Source: Actinomycetota bacterium
GTDB taxonomy: Bacteria; Actinomycetota; Thermoleophilia; Solirubrobacterales; Solirubrobacteraceae
Reading direction: 5' to 3'
NCBI GenBank assembly: GCA_005885515.1
Contig: VAWK01000052.1
Coordinates: 7,268-71,267, forward strand
DNA: 64,000 bases
A program made the position numbers and the translations under genes. Position 1 is the first letter of the stretch. Every line of letters starts with the position of its first letter. Below are positions 1 to 6,928 of this stretch, piece after piece. The notes under the pieces are model-generated. The model did not search any database and had not been told where the DNA came from. It saw nothing but the letters and a program-made list of their open reading frames with translations.

Positions 1-293
1 CGAAAGTGCCCTCCGCCCTGGCGAGCCTGACCAAGGCTGGCCTGACGGCGGCCACGAGATCTCTGGCCATCGAGTACGCCTCACGCGGGCTGCGGATCAA
101 TGCGGTGTCGCTCGGCGTAATCAAGACGCCTGTGCACGACGAGAGGTCCTATGAGGGGGCGGCTGCGTTGCATCCGGTCGCCCGTGTGGGCGAGATCGAG
201 GACGTGGTCGGTGGAGTCCTGTATCTCGAGTCGGCGCCCTTCGTGACTGGAGAGATCTTGCATATCGACGGCGGCCAAAGCGCCGGACACTGA
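1..293 (+). CDS. SDR family oxidoreductase, 3' part only
   Basis: C-terminal third of a classical short-chain dehydrogenase; the reading frame is open at the left edge (first full codon at base 3), so the GTG at 6 is not the true start. The stretch LTKAGL carries the conserved lysine of the YxxxK site, followed by the usual RINAV strand and the closing VTGEILHIDGG motif. Four residues before the lysine there is Ala, not Tyr, so the catalytic tyrosine seems absent. I recall this from a subgroup of SDRs with SALASLTK, but cannot verify it. Rossmann N-terminus lies outside the window, so cofactor and substrate are unknown. Confidence 0.85.
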   Translation, partial: KVPSALASLTKAGLTAATRSLAIEYASRGLRINAVSLGVIKTPVHDERSYEGAAALHPVARVGEIEDVVGGVLYLESAPFVTGEILHIDGGQSAGH

Positions 294-359
294 CGCTGAT
301 CGAGCGCGTCGTCCCTCCCGTCGGTCCTCGTCGCGGTCGATCGCCAGTACGCTTAGGGC

Positions 360-641
360 GTGCTCAAGGTGGTCACCTCGGTCAGCAGCGAGCCGGAGGC
401 CGCACTTGTCTCCACGCGGCTATCCGAAGCTGGCATTCAGGCGATCTCACAGCGCAGCATTGGCGGGCCGGAATGGGGCGTGTCCGGTGCGCGCGACGTA
501 TACGTCGATGAGCAGGATCTCGTCCGAGCGCGCGAAGTACTAAAGGCCGATGAGGATGTCAGCGAGGATGAACTCGCGGATCTCAGTGAAGCCGCGCCGG
601 ACCCGCTCAAAGACCCTAACGAGGGCAAGCCGACGCGCTAA
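360..641 (+). CDS. DUF2007-like small signal-transducing protein
   Basis: 93 residues, GTG start. The first 65 residues have the alternating pattern of the DUF2007 fold (small ferredoxin-like domain): an N-terminal strand LKVVTSV, a helix of the type EAALVSTRLSEAGI, a central Gly-rich turn and a VYVDEQDLVRAREVL ending. The last 25 residues are acidic and Pro-rich, probably disordered. The family has been suggested to act in signalling or trafficking but has no established reaction. It stands alone between an SDR fragment and a convergent SDR gene, so context adds nothing. Confidence 0.7.
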   Translation: MLKVVTSVSSEPEAALVSTRLSEAGIQAISQRSIGGPEWGVSGARDVYVDEQDLVRAREVLKADEDVSEDELADLSEAAPDPLKDPNEGKPTR

Positions 642-708
642 CCGCGGTGCAGATCGCGAGGCGGTTATCGCGCTGCTGGCCGCGACAGAGGCGCGAGGCA
701 CACGGCGC

Positions 709-1566
709 TCAGAGGCCCATCGCGCGCACGACCACCCGGTCCATCACCGAGGTCGGCAAGAGCCGCGTCAGGAGCAGGCGCATCTTCGCGTCCCGTCCCA
801 CGACGTAGCGAGCCTTGGGTCTTCTCGCAGTCAGGGCGTGCTCTACGACCCGCGCAACCTCGAGTGGCGGTACGCCCGATCGCTCACCCTGAGCGATGAA
901 CTTGGATATCGCCGCAAACCCGGGGCCATAGAGCTTCAGCGCGTCGGCCGGCATGTTCGCCGTCGCCTCCTCGGCGACAGCACGGCCCTTCTCCCAGATC
1001 GGTGTGGCGACCGCTCCCGGCTCGATCGCTGCGACCTCGACGCCGAACCGGCGCAGCTCGAGTCGCAGCGCGTCGGTGACCGCCTCGAGCGCGTACTTCG
1101 ACGCGTTGTACGGTCCGAGGAACGGACTAGCCAGACGCCCGCCGATCGACGTCATGTTCACGATTCGGCCCCGCGCCTTGCGCAGTGCCGGCAGCGCCGC
1201 CTGGGTGACGGCGACCTGGCCGATGAAGTTGACCTCGAGCCCTCGGCGCCATTCGTCGATCGGCACGAACTCGAGCGGTCCACCCACCGAGATGCCGGCG
1301 TTGTTGACGAGTCCGGTCAGGCCGCCAGGGCAAGCCTCATCGACGGTCCGCAATGCGGAGGTGATCGACTCACTGTCGGTGACGTCGAGCATCACTGGCT
1401 GCGTGCGCCCGGATCCGGCGTCGCGCAGCGAGTCGGCGTCTGACTGCTTGCGCACGCCGGCAAACACGGTGAAGCCGAGCCCGTCGAGGTGCTCGGTGCA
1501 GGCCCGCCCTATGCCTGTCGATGCGCCGCTGATCAGGACTGCGCCTCGGCTCGGGCTCTCGGGCAT
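709..1566 (-). CDS. SDR family NAD(P)-dependent oxidoreductase
   Basis: 285 residues, ATG start. A complete classical SDR: cofactor loop SGASTGIG near residues 13-20, NNAG near residue 90, catalytic Ser in NMTSIGG and YNASK (Tyr-x-x-x-Lys) about residue 150-160. The Rossmann fold uses NAD(P)H to oxidise or reduce an alcohol/ketone; the C-terminal substrate region (about residues 190-285) is longer than in FabG-like members and resembles the group that includes 11-beta-HSD and retinol dehydrogenase-like enzymes. It is read away from the TetR gene at 1715-2425 in the same direction with a 148-base gap, so it may share that promoter or have its own. Confidence 0.9.
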   Translation of the reverse strand: MPESPSRGAVLISGASTGIGRACTEHLDGLGFTVFAGVRKQSDADSLRDAGSGRTQPVMLDVTDSESITSALRTVDEACPGGLTGLVNNAGISVGGPLEFVPIDEWRRGLEVNFIGQVAVTQAALPALRKARGRIVNMTSIGGRLASPFLGPYNASKYALEAVTDALRLELRRFGVEVAAIEPGAVATPIWEKGRAVAEEATANMPADALKLYGPGFAAISKFIAQGERSGVPPLEVARVVEHALTARRPKARYVVGRDAKMRLLLTRLLPTSVMDRVVVRAMGL

Positions 1567-1714
1567 CGCGCCGCGATCCTAACACCGCACTATTTCGCGG
1601 CCGCGCTGTCGTCGAGCTCGCCCGGCCACCGTGCGCTCGAGCTATCGCGGGCGCCGACCTTGAGACGGTAACGGGCCTCGAGCTCCGGGCGCGCTCGGGT
1701 CGGCGCAAGCTCGA

Positions 1715-2425
1715 TCAGCGAGCATCAGGAGGCAGCGCGCCCTGCGCGCGTGCCACCAAGCCAGCGTAGACGAGCGCGAGGGCCTCGCCGAGGAGCTCCG
1801 GGCGGACGGAGCCCGGCTCGATCAGCTCATCGACCGCGAGGCCGCCGATGATGCTCATCACGATGCGAGCGACCTCCTCCGCCGGCATCGTGAGGTTGGG
1901 CGTCCCTAGGTGGCGCGCGCGGGCCTCCATTGCGGTGGCCAGAGAGCCGCGAAGCTCCGTCTGGCGCTCGGCGTAGCGGGCGCGCAGCTCGGGATCGCGG
2001 ATCGCCAGGGTCCAGTACTCGCGCTCGAGGAGCATCGCTTCGCGCTGCTCGCCGAGCTGTTGAGCGAACGCCCGGGTCGCCTCCACCGACATGTCGCGCT
2101 CGGGCGGCGCCGATGCGAGCAGCGCCACCCGGTCGCGCATCGGTGCGTCGATGCGCTCCTCGATGAGCGCCGTGAGCAGTTCCTCCTTGCCGGAGAAATG
2201 CCAGTAGAGCGCACCCTTCGAGTAGCCCGCCTCGGCGGCGATCTCGTCGACGCCGGCCTGGCGGTAGCCTCGGCGTGCGAACACCCGCAGGGCGGCCGTC
2301 AGGAGCTCGTCGCGAGCCTCGCGGCCCCGTGCGCGAGCGGCGCGGGTGCGCTGATCGAGACGCCCTGCGACGTCCCCACCCGACCTGCGAGGTCTGCGGG
2401 ATCTGCGCGTTTCGCTTGCGGGCAT
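1715..2425 (-). CDS. TetR/AcrR family transcriptional repressor
   Basis: 236 residues. After a basic N-terminal tail of about 35 residues comes a TetR_N helix-turn-helix (LLTAALRVFARRGY ... AAEAGYSKGALYWHFSGKEEL). The remaining helices form the ligand-binding domain. It is clearly related to the TetR protein at 3131-3865 (shared EYW-LA-RDP-LR pattern and C-terminal LLGE-L-L-Y-GL-ARA), so the two are paralogues that flank the GST-like gene. The start codon overlaps the start codon of that divergent gene, and a palindromic operator candidate lies 11-32 bases upstream, which implies shared, autoregulated promoters. Confidence 0.9.
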   Translation of the reverse strand: MPASETRRSRRPRRSGGDVAGRLDQRTRAARARGREARDELLTAALRVFARRGYRQAGVDEIAAEAGYSKGALYWHFSGKEELLTALIEERIDAPMRDRVALLASAPPERDMSVEATRAFAQQLGEQREAMLLEREYWTLAIRDPELRARYAERQTELRGSLATAMEARARHLGTPNLTMPAEEVARIVMSIIGGLAVDELIEPGSVRPELLGEALALVYAGLVARAQGALPPDAR

Positions 2426-3239
2426 GCTGGGTATGATACTGACTGACTTGTCAGTATGTACTTACACGCTCTACGTGATCCCCGGTTCGCACGCCTGCCG
2501 CTCGGCGATGCTCATGCTCGAGCACAAGCAGGTGCCCTACCGGCGCGTCGACATCGTCACGCTCCTGCACCCGCTTGTGGTCCGGCTGCACGGATTTGAC
2601 GCGGGGGGGCAGACGCGCACCGCTGGCGGGCGGCGCACGCTCGCGCTGCGCCTAGGCGATCGCTTCGGGACCGTGCCGGCGCTCGCCGCCAACGGCCAGC
2701 GGATCTCGACCAACCACGGGATCGCCCGCTTCCTGGACGAGTGCCACCCACAGCCGCCACTCTTCCCGGCCGATCCCGAGCAACGGGCCGCGGTCGAGGA
2801 GGTGGAGCGCTGGGCGAACGCAACGCTTCAGATGGCCGCGCGCCGGATCCCGGGCGCGGCGGTGGTGCGCGAACCGGCGCCATTCAGCCGATCGTCCGGA
2901 GACGGCCGCCTCGGATACCTCTTGTACAAACGCGCGCTAACGCGGCGCCTGATCGTCCCCAGGATCCTCCGCGGGATCTTCGCTACGAGCCCAAGTGCGG
3001 AGCACGATCCCATGAACGAGCTCCCCCCGATGCTCGACCGTATCGACGCCTGGATCGCCGACGGGGTCCTCGGTGGAGCGCAGCCGAACGCGGCGGACTT
3101 CATGGTCGCGCCGAGCCTGGCGTTGATCCTCTACCGGTCCGACGCCCTGCCGCTGTTCGAGGGGCGCCCCGCCCTCGAACTCGTCGACCGGCTCCTACCC
3201 GAGCCGGCGCCGGACGCGCGGGCGGCTAGACCGTCGTAG
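2424..3239 (+). CDS. Glutathione S-transferase-like protein
   Basis: Up to 271 residues. The N-terminal half has the thioredoxin-like GST fold (YTLYVIPGSHACRSAMLMLE, then a cis-Pro strand TVPAL and the STNHGIARFLDE helix), and the C-terminal half is an all-helical GST_C domain ending around NAADFMVAPSLALIL. Such proteins conjugate or reduce electrophiles with a thiol cofactor; the actual thiol in this organism is unknown. The start is doubtful: in-frame ATGs at 2424 and 2433 precede the operator, GTG at 2475 would remove the first strand, and an ATG at 2456 ideally placed before YTLY is one base out of frame, so a one-base error is possible. The 3' end overlaps the convergent TetR gene by 109 bases. 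Confidence 0.75.
   Translation: MLGMILTDLSVCTYTLYVIPGSHACRSAMLMLEHKQVPYRRVDIVTLLHPLVVRLHGFDAGGQTRTAGGRRTLALRLGDRFGTVPALAANGQRISTNHGIARFLDECHPQPPLFPADPEQRAAVEEVERWANATLQMAARRIPGAAVVREPAPFSRSSGDGRLGYLLYKRALTRRLIVPRILRGIFATSPSAEHDPMNELPPMLDRIDAWIADGVLGGAQPNAADFMVAPSLALILYRSDALPLFEGRPALELVDRLLPEPAPDARAARPS
2436..2457. promoter_or_regulatory. Palindromic operator, probable TetR site
   Basis: ATACTGAC-6-GTCAGTAT, perfect 8-base arms, placed just upstream of the TetR start codon at 2425 and over the presumed 5' end of the GST-like gene. Size and symmetry fit a TetR dimer site. Binding by the adjacent repressor is inference from position. Confidence 0.7.
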
Positions 3240-3865
3240 AGGAGGTCCAGAACCTCTCCGAGGAGCTGCTCTGAGACTGCCTCGGGCTCGGCGAGCGCGG
3301 TCATCGCCAAGCCGTTCGCGAGGGCGAGGATCGCGGTGGCAAGTCGCTCGGCCGGGTAGACGAGCGGGACGCCGGTGTGAGCATGGCGGGACTCGAGCGC
3401 ACGCGCGAGCGCGTTGCGAAGCAGCTTCTGGCGCTCGTTGAAGGACGGGCGCAGGTTGGGATCGCGCACAGCGAGCGCCCAGTACTCGAACAGCAGCATG
3501 ATGAGGTCGCGCTGCTCGCGCACCAGGCGCCCCAGGCCGTGGCTCACCGCACCAGCTGTCAGCGTCTCGGGCGGCGCCGTCTCGGTGAGACGCATCAGCT
3601 CGCGTGCCGGACCGTCGACGCGTTGCTCGAGCAGCGCGACGAAGAGCTCGAGCTTGCTGTGGAAGTTCCAGTAGACCGCCCCGCGCGTCAGGCCCGCGCG
3701 CCGGGCGATCGCCTCCAGCGAGGAGCCTTCATAGCCACGTTCGCGCAACTCGGCAAGGGCGGCGTTGAGCAGTCGCTCACGGGCCGTGCCGCGGAGCTCG
3801 GCGTGGCGGCCGTCGCGGCGCTGGGAGGCTGATGTCGGGCTTGTCCTACCGGGCACGGTTGACAT
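3131..3865 (-). CDS. TetR/AcrR family transcriptional repressor
   Basis: 244 residues from the ATG at 3865; the longer ORF to 4975 is antisense to the monooxygenase gene. TetR_N domain at about residues 25-75 (RLLNAALAELRERGYEGSS ... LTRGAVYWNFHSKLELF), followed by a helical effector domain. The last 30 residues are Ser/Arg/Gly-rich and are encoded opposite the end of the GST-like gene, so they are probably not structured. Divergent from the FMO-like gene with a perfect palindrome directly upstream of its own ATG, which makes the monooxygenase gene its likely target. Paralogue of the TetR at 1715-2425. Confidence 0.9.
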   Translation of the reverse strand: MSTVPGRTSPTSASQRRDGRHAELRGTARERLLNAALAELRERGYEGSSLEAIARRAGLTRGAVYWNFHSKLELFVALLEQRVDGPARELMRLTETAPPETLTAGAVSHGLGRLVREQRDLIMLLFEYWALAVRDPNLRPSFNERQKLLRNALARALESRHAHTGVPLVYPAERLATAILALANGLAMTALAEPEAVSEQLLGEVLDLLYDGLAARASGAGSGRSRSTSSRAGRPSNSGRASDR

Positions 3866-3867
3866 TG

Positions 3868-3887
3868 TACATACACTTGTGTATGTA
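3868..3887. promoter_or_regulatory. Perfect palindromic operator between TetR and FMO genes
   Basis: TACATACAC-TT-GTGTATGTA: 9-base perfect arms with a two-base centre, 3 bases upstream of the TetR ATG and 45 bases upstream of the monooxygenase ATG. A further half-site, TACATAC, follows at 3889-3895. Symmetry and place fit autorepression plus control of the divergent gene. Confidence 0.75.
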
Positions 3888-3931
3888 GTACATACAGAGT
3901 TGAATGTTATTCCCGGATCCGGAGGTGTCTG

Positions 3932-5161
3932 ATGTCTCAGGATTACAACGACGGTGGCAGAGTGCTGCCTCCGCGGGCAGAGGTGGCGGTGGTTGGCGCC
4001 GGCGCGGCCGGGCTCGGAGTCGCGGCGAGTCTGCGTCGGCGCGGGATCGAAGCGATCGTGCTCGAGCGCTCGGCAGTCGCATCGAGCTGGCGAGCGCGCT
4101 ATGAGGGCGTACGCCTCAACACGGTCCGCTGGATGTCTTCGCTGCCCGGGATGGGGATCCCGCGCTCTGCCGGGCGATGGCCCACGCGCGACGAGCTGAT
4201 CGCCTACATGGAGCGTTACGCCGAGCGCGAGCGCCTCGACGTGCTCACGGGCGTGTCTGTCGAACGGATCGAGCGTGACGGTGAGCGCTATCGACTGCGC
4301 ACGTCGACCGGTGATCTCCAGGCGCGCTTCGTCGTCGTCGCCGCGGGCTATGACCACACGCCTTCGATTCCCGCGTGGCCCGGGCGCGACGGCTTCACCG
4401 GCGAGCTGCTGCACTCTGCTGAATATCGCAACGCCACGCGCTTTTACGGCAAACGCGTGCTCGTGGCCGGCGTCGGCAACTCGGGGTCTGAGATCGCCGC
4501 CGAGCTCGTCCGCGCAGGCGCGAGCGTTCAGGTCGCGATGCGTACCCCGCCCAACCTGCTGCGGCGCGAGATCTTCGGCATCCCCGTGACGGTCCTGGCG
4601 CGCCTGAGCGAGCGCCAACCGGCGGCGCTCGTGGACCGCACCGGATTCCTGCTCCAGCGTCTGCTGTTCGGGGACCTCACACGACACGGGTTGCCGCACG
4701 CGCCCCATGGGCTGGCAACCGAGCTCCGCGTCAAGGGACTCGGCGCGATTCTCGACAGCGGTTTCGTCGCGGCACTGAAGGCAGGGCAGCTCGAGCTCTT
4801 GGCGCCGATCGCGCGCCTCGAGGGTGCCGAGGTGATCCTCGCCGACGGCAGCCGCGCGCAGCCGGACGTCCTGATAGCGGCCACCGGATACAGGCACCAG
4901 CTCGAGCCGCTGGTCGGACACCTCGGCGTGCTCACCGAGACGGGACGGCCGATCACGCACGGCGCCAGCACCCATCCCGCAACCCCGCGCCTCTACTTCA
5001 ACGGCTACTGGCTGCCGATGAGCGGGCAGCTGCCCGCGATGCGACGCACGACCAAGGCCATCACGCGCAGGATTGCCCGCGAACGAAGACGTGAAGCCCG
5101 AGCAGCACGCTCATCCGCTGCCCACCCACGCGTCAGAACGGCCGACGCGACCCTGGCCTAG
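3932..5161 (+). CDS. Flavin-containing monooxygenase-like NAD(P)/FAD oxidoreductase
   Basis: 409 residues, ATG preceded by a clear GGAGG. FAD-binding GAGAAG at residues 22-27, followed by a second nucleotide-binding GVGNSG near residue 178-183, and the LIAATGYR strand near residue 315-325 that closes the FAD fold. Architecture matches FMO/YUCCA-like enzymes, which use NADPH and O2 to oxygenate soft nucleophiles or ketones; the substrate cannot be told. The TetR operator upstream suggests induction by a small hydrophobic compound. The basic, Arg/Ala-rich last 40 residues look like a tail outside the fold. The following gene starts 5 bases after the stop and is likely co-transcribed. Confidence 0.88.
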   Translation: MSQDYNDGGRVLPPRAEVAVVGAGAAGLGVAASLRRRGIEAIVLERSAVASSWRARYEGVRLNTVRWMSSLPGMGIPRSAGRWPTRDELIAYMERYAERERLDVLTGVSVERIERDGERYRLRTSTGDLQARFVVVAAGYDHTPSIPAWPGRDGFTGELLHSAEYRNATRFYGKRVLVAGVGNSGSEIAAELVRAGASVQVAMRTPPNLLRREIFGIPVTVLARLSERQPAALVDRTGFLLQRLLFGDLTRHGLPHAPHGLATELRVKGLGAILDSGFVAALKAGQLELLAPIARLEGAEVILADGSRAQPDVLIAATGYRHQLEPLVGHLGVLTETGRPITHGASTHPATPRLYFNGYWLPMSGQLPAMRRTTKAITRRIARERRREARAARSSAAHPRVRTADATLA

Positions 5162-5165
5162 CGCG

Positions 5166-5546
5166 ATGCTGAGCGTTCGCTGGAAGGCGGGAGCGGCCGC
5201 GACCGAGCGCGGAGCAAGGCTGATGGCCGCGACCGAGGCTCGTTTCGGCCGCTATCGCGACCTGCCAGGCGTGGCGATCGCAGCGCTGCGGCTGCGCCGC
5301 AGCTGGCCGACACTCGACGGCGCCGTCGCGCTGTCGCTGGCCGCCCAGCCGCTCAAACGCACAACGCGCTCCATCTCGGTCTGGCAGAGCGAAGAGCACC
5401 TGCTCGCATTCCTACACAGTCCCGCACACCTGGCGATCGTTCGCCGCTACCGCGGACGTCTGAGCATCCGTTCTGTCATCTGGAGCTCTGGAAGCTTTAA
5501 CCCCGCGTGCGCTCGCGACGAAGCCGAGCGTCACCTGTCCGACTAA
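5166..5546 (+). CDS. Antibiotic-biosynthesis-monooxygenase-like (DUF3291-type) protein
   Basis: 126 residues from ATG 5166; the ORF track start at 5073 lies inside the monooxygenase gene in another frame. The middle has the dimeric alpha/beta-barrel (ABM-like) pattern: a strand-helix-strand with TRSISVWQSEEHLLAFLHS and AIVRRYRG, close to proteins called DUF3291 or spheroidene-monooxygenase-like. These small proteins usually bind or oxidise hydrophobic substrates, often without a cofactor. Four bases after the FMO-like gene, so probably made with it and perhaps acting on the same compound. Function is inference. Confidence 0.6.
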   Translation: MLSVRWKAGAAATERGARLMAATEARFGRYRDLPGVAIAALRLRRSWPTLDGAVALSLAAQPLKRTTRSISVWQSEEHLLAFLHSPAHLAIVRRYRGRLSIRSVIWSSGSFNPACARDEAERHLSD

Positions 5547-5625
5547 CACCCAGCCCAGTGTCGGGCGCCGCCGAGCGCGCGCGCCAAGCCCGGCCGATCG
5601 GCACCGTCGAAGTAGGCTTTGGCGC

Positions 5626-6132
5626 GTGGCGCAGACGTTCTACGAGACTCTCGCGCTCGCCGCGTTCGCCCTACTCGGCCTGTGGTGGGTCGTAGTCGCC
5701 GAGCGTCGTCGCGAATGGGCTGCGCTGCCGTACAGGCGTCGTCAGGCCTACACCGTGTCGCTGTACTTCACGCTCACCGGGATCATGAGCCTCGTCTCGC
5801 TCATCTCGACGGCGCACCCCGCGCTTTGGCGACTCGCGTTCGGTATCTCCGCGGCGCTCGGCGCAGTCGAGATCGTGCTTTCGCTGGCCTACGTGAACGC
5901 CGAGCCGCGCAGGGAGAGGCGCATCCAGTGGCTCCTCTCGCTCACCTTGCCGTTGTACCTCGTGATCCTCGCGGTGGCGATTCATTCATCGCTCGCGCAC
6001 GACATCGGCGTGCACCTGAAGCCGCTCGAGACCGAGGCAGTCGTCGTGTCACTGCTGCTGTTCCTCGGCATCAATTACGGCTGGCTCCTGTTCATGGAGC
6101 CGGCCTACCCGGGGGCCGAAGCGGAGGAATAG
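5626..6132 (+). CDS. Integral membrane protein of unknown function
   Basis: 168 residues, GTG start. Five or so hydrophobic segments: about 8-25, 45-62, 67-88, 103-122 and 136-155, separated by short basic loops (RRRREW, RRERR), with the acidic C-terminus EAEE. No catalytic motif is visible and I do not recognise the family. It sits 79 bases after the ABM-like gene on the same strand and could belong to the same transcript. Confidence 0.65.
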   Translation: MAQTFYETLALAAFALLGLWWVVVAERRREWAALPYRRRQAYTVSLYFTLTGIMSLVSLISTAHPALWRLAFGISAALGAVEIVLSLAYVNAEPRRERRIQWLLSLTLPLYLVILAVAIHSSLAHDIGVHLKPLETEAVVVSLLLFLGINYGWLLFMEPAYPGAEAEE

Positions 6133-6236
6133 CTCCAGAGCGGACGGCTCCGCCCAGGGCGCGCGGGGTGAGCTTGTCGGGCAGCTAGGGTGGAGCGGTC
6201 GTCGAGGTGGCGGGATCGCGCGGAAGCAGGAGTCAG

Positions 6237-6662
6237 TTAAGCGGGCGTACGCTCGTACCGCACGGCGTTCTCGAAGTGCGGTGCCCACGGCTGGGCCGAG
6301 CGCGTCCAGATCTCAACCGTCGGCTCGATCCAAGATGTATCGTCGATCGTGCCTGCCTTCAGGAAGGCCACTCCCGGCATCGACTCGATCGTGCTGAATA
6401 TCGGCGACCCACATGCCGAGCAGAACCGCCGCTCCGTGGTGCTCTGGTAGTCCTCGCTGGCCGTCTTGAACGAGGCGAGTGTGCTGCCCTCAACCGTGAG
6501 CGGCTTGCTCGGTACGCCCACGATCACCGAGAACGCCGTAGCGGTCTGGCGCTGGCAGTTCGCGCAGTAGCAAGCCCCCTGCCAGACCGGCGCGGCGTCG
6601 ACGCTATAAGTCACGCCACCGCACAGGCAGCGGCCTGTGATGGGTCTGGGTGCATTGGCCAC
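6237..6662 (-). CDS. GFA family zinc-binding protein
   Basis: 141 residues, GTG start. The Cys pattern of the GFA (Gfa-like, PF04828) zinc fold is complete: CLCGGV near residue 12, CYCANC near residue 32-37, and CSACGSP near residue 83-89. The family is named after an enzyme reported to couple glutathione with formaldehyde, but most members have no proven activity. Ends convergent with the membrane protein gene at 6132. No partner gene is apparent. Confidence 0.88.
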   Translation of the reverse strand: MANAPRPITGRCLCGGVTYSVDAAPVWQGACYCANCQRQTATAFSVIVGVPSKPLTVEGSTLASFKTASEDYQSTTERRFCSACGSPIFSTIESMPGVAFLKAGTIDDTSWIEPTVEIWTRSAQPWAPHFENAVRYERTPA

Positions 6663-6847
6663 GCATCCGAGACCCTACACCAGCATCATCGCGCGCCCAC
6701 CGATGCGCTCATCGCTCATCAACCCGGCCAAACCGCGCTCTTTGCTGGATTTCTGTTCGGGTTGAGACGTTTGCAATCCAAGCCACGGGGAAGGGCTGTG
6801 CAGAGCGGCTGATGTGTCGACGCCTCCCGCGGGGCGGGGTGGGGGCA

Positions 6848-6864
6848 TGTGAAGACGCTGTAAG
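6848..6864 (+). promoter_or_regulatory. Weak PHO-box-like 11-bp repeat
   Basis: TGTGAAGACGC followed by TGTAAGGACGG: two imperfect repeats with an 11-base period, 65-81 bases upstream of the preferred reductase ATG. It resembles the stronger repeats at 54819-54858, 55302-55329 and 59292-59309. Alone it would not stand out. Confidence 0.3.
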
Positions 6865-6878
6865 GACGGCCGGCGCCG

Positions 6879-6893
6879 GTCACCGTCGGTGAC
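6879..6893. promoter_or_regulatory. Inverted repeat upstream of reductase-WS/DGAT operon
   Basis: GTCACC-GTC-GGTGAC, perfect 6-base arms, about 36-50 bases before the ATG at 6929. It is either an operator or a small hairpin in the leader; nothing decides between them. Confidence 0.35.
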
Positions 6894-6928
6894 TCCACGT
6901 GATCCAAGAGCGGGCCAACGAGGTTGAG

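Noticed and set aside
550-1443. 297-codon plus-strand ORF
   Set aside because: Overlaps the DUF2007 gene end and is antisense to a complete SDR.
3866-4975. N-terminal extension of the TetR ORF (3131-4975)
   Set aside because: The extension is antisense to the FMO-like gene; TetR homology begins at the ATG at 3865.
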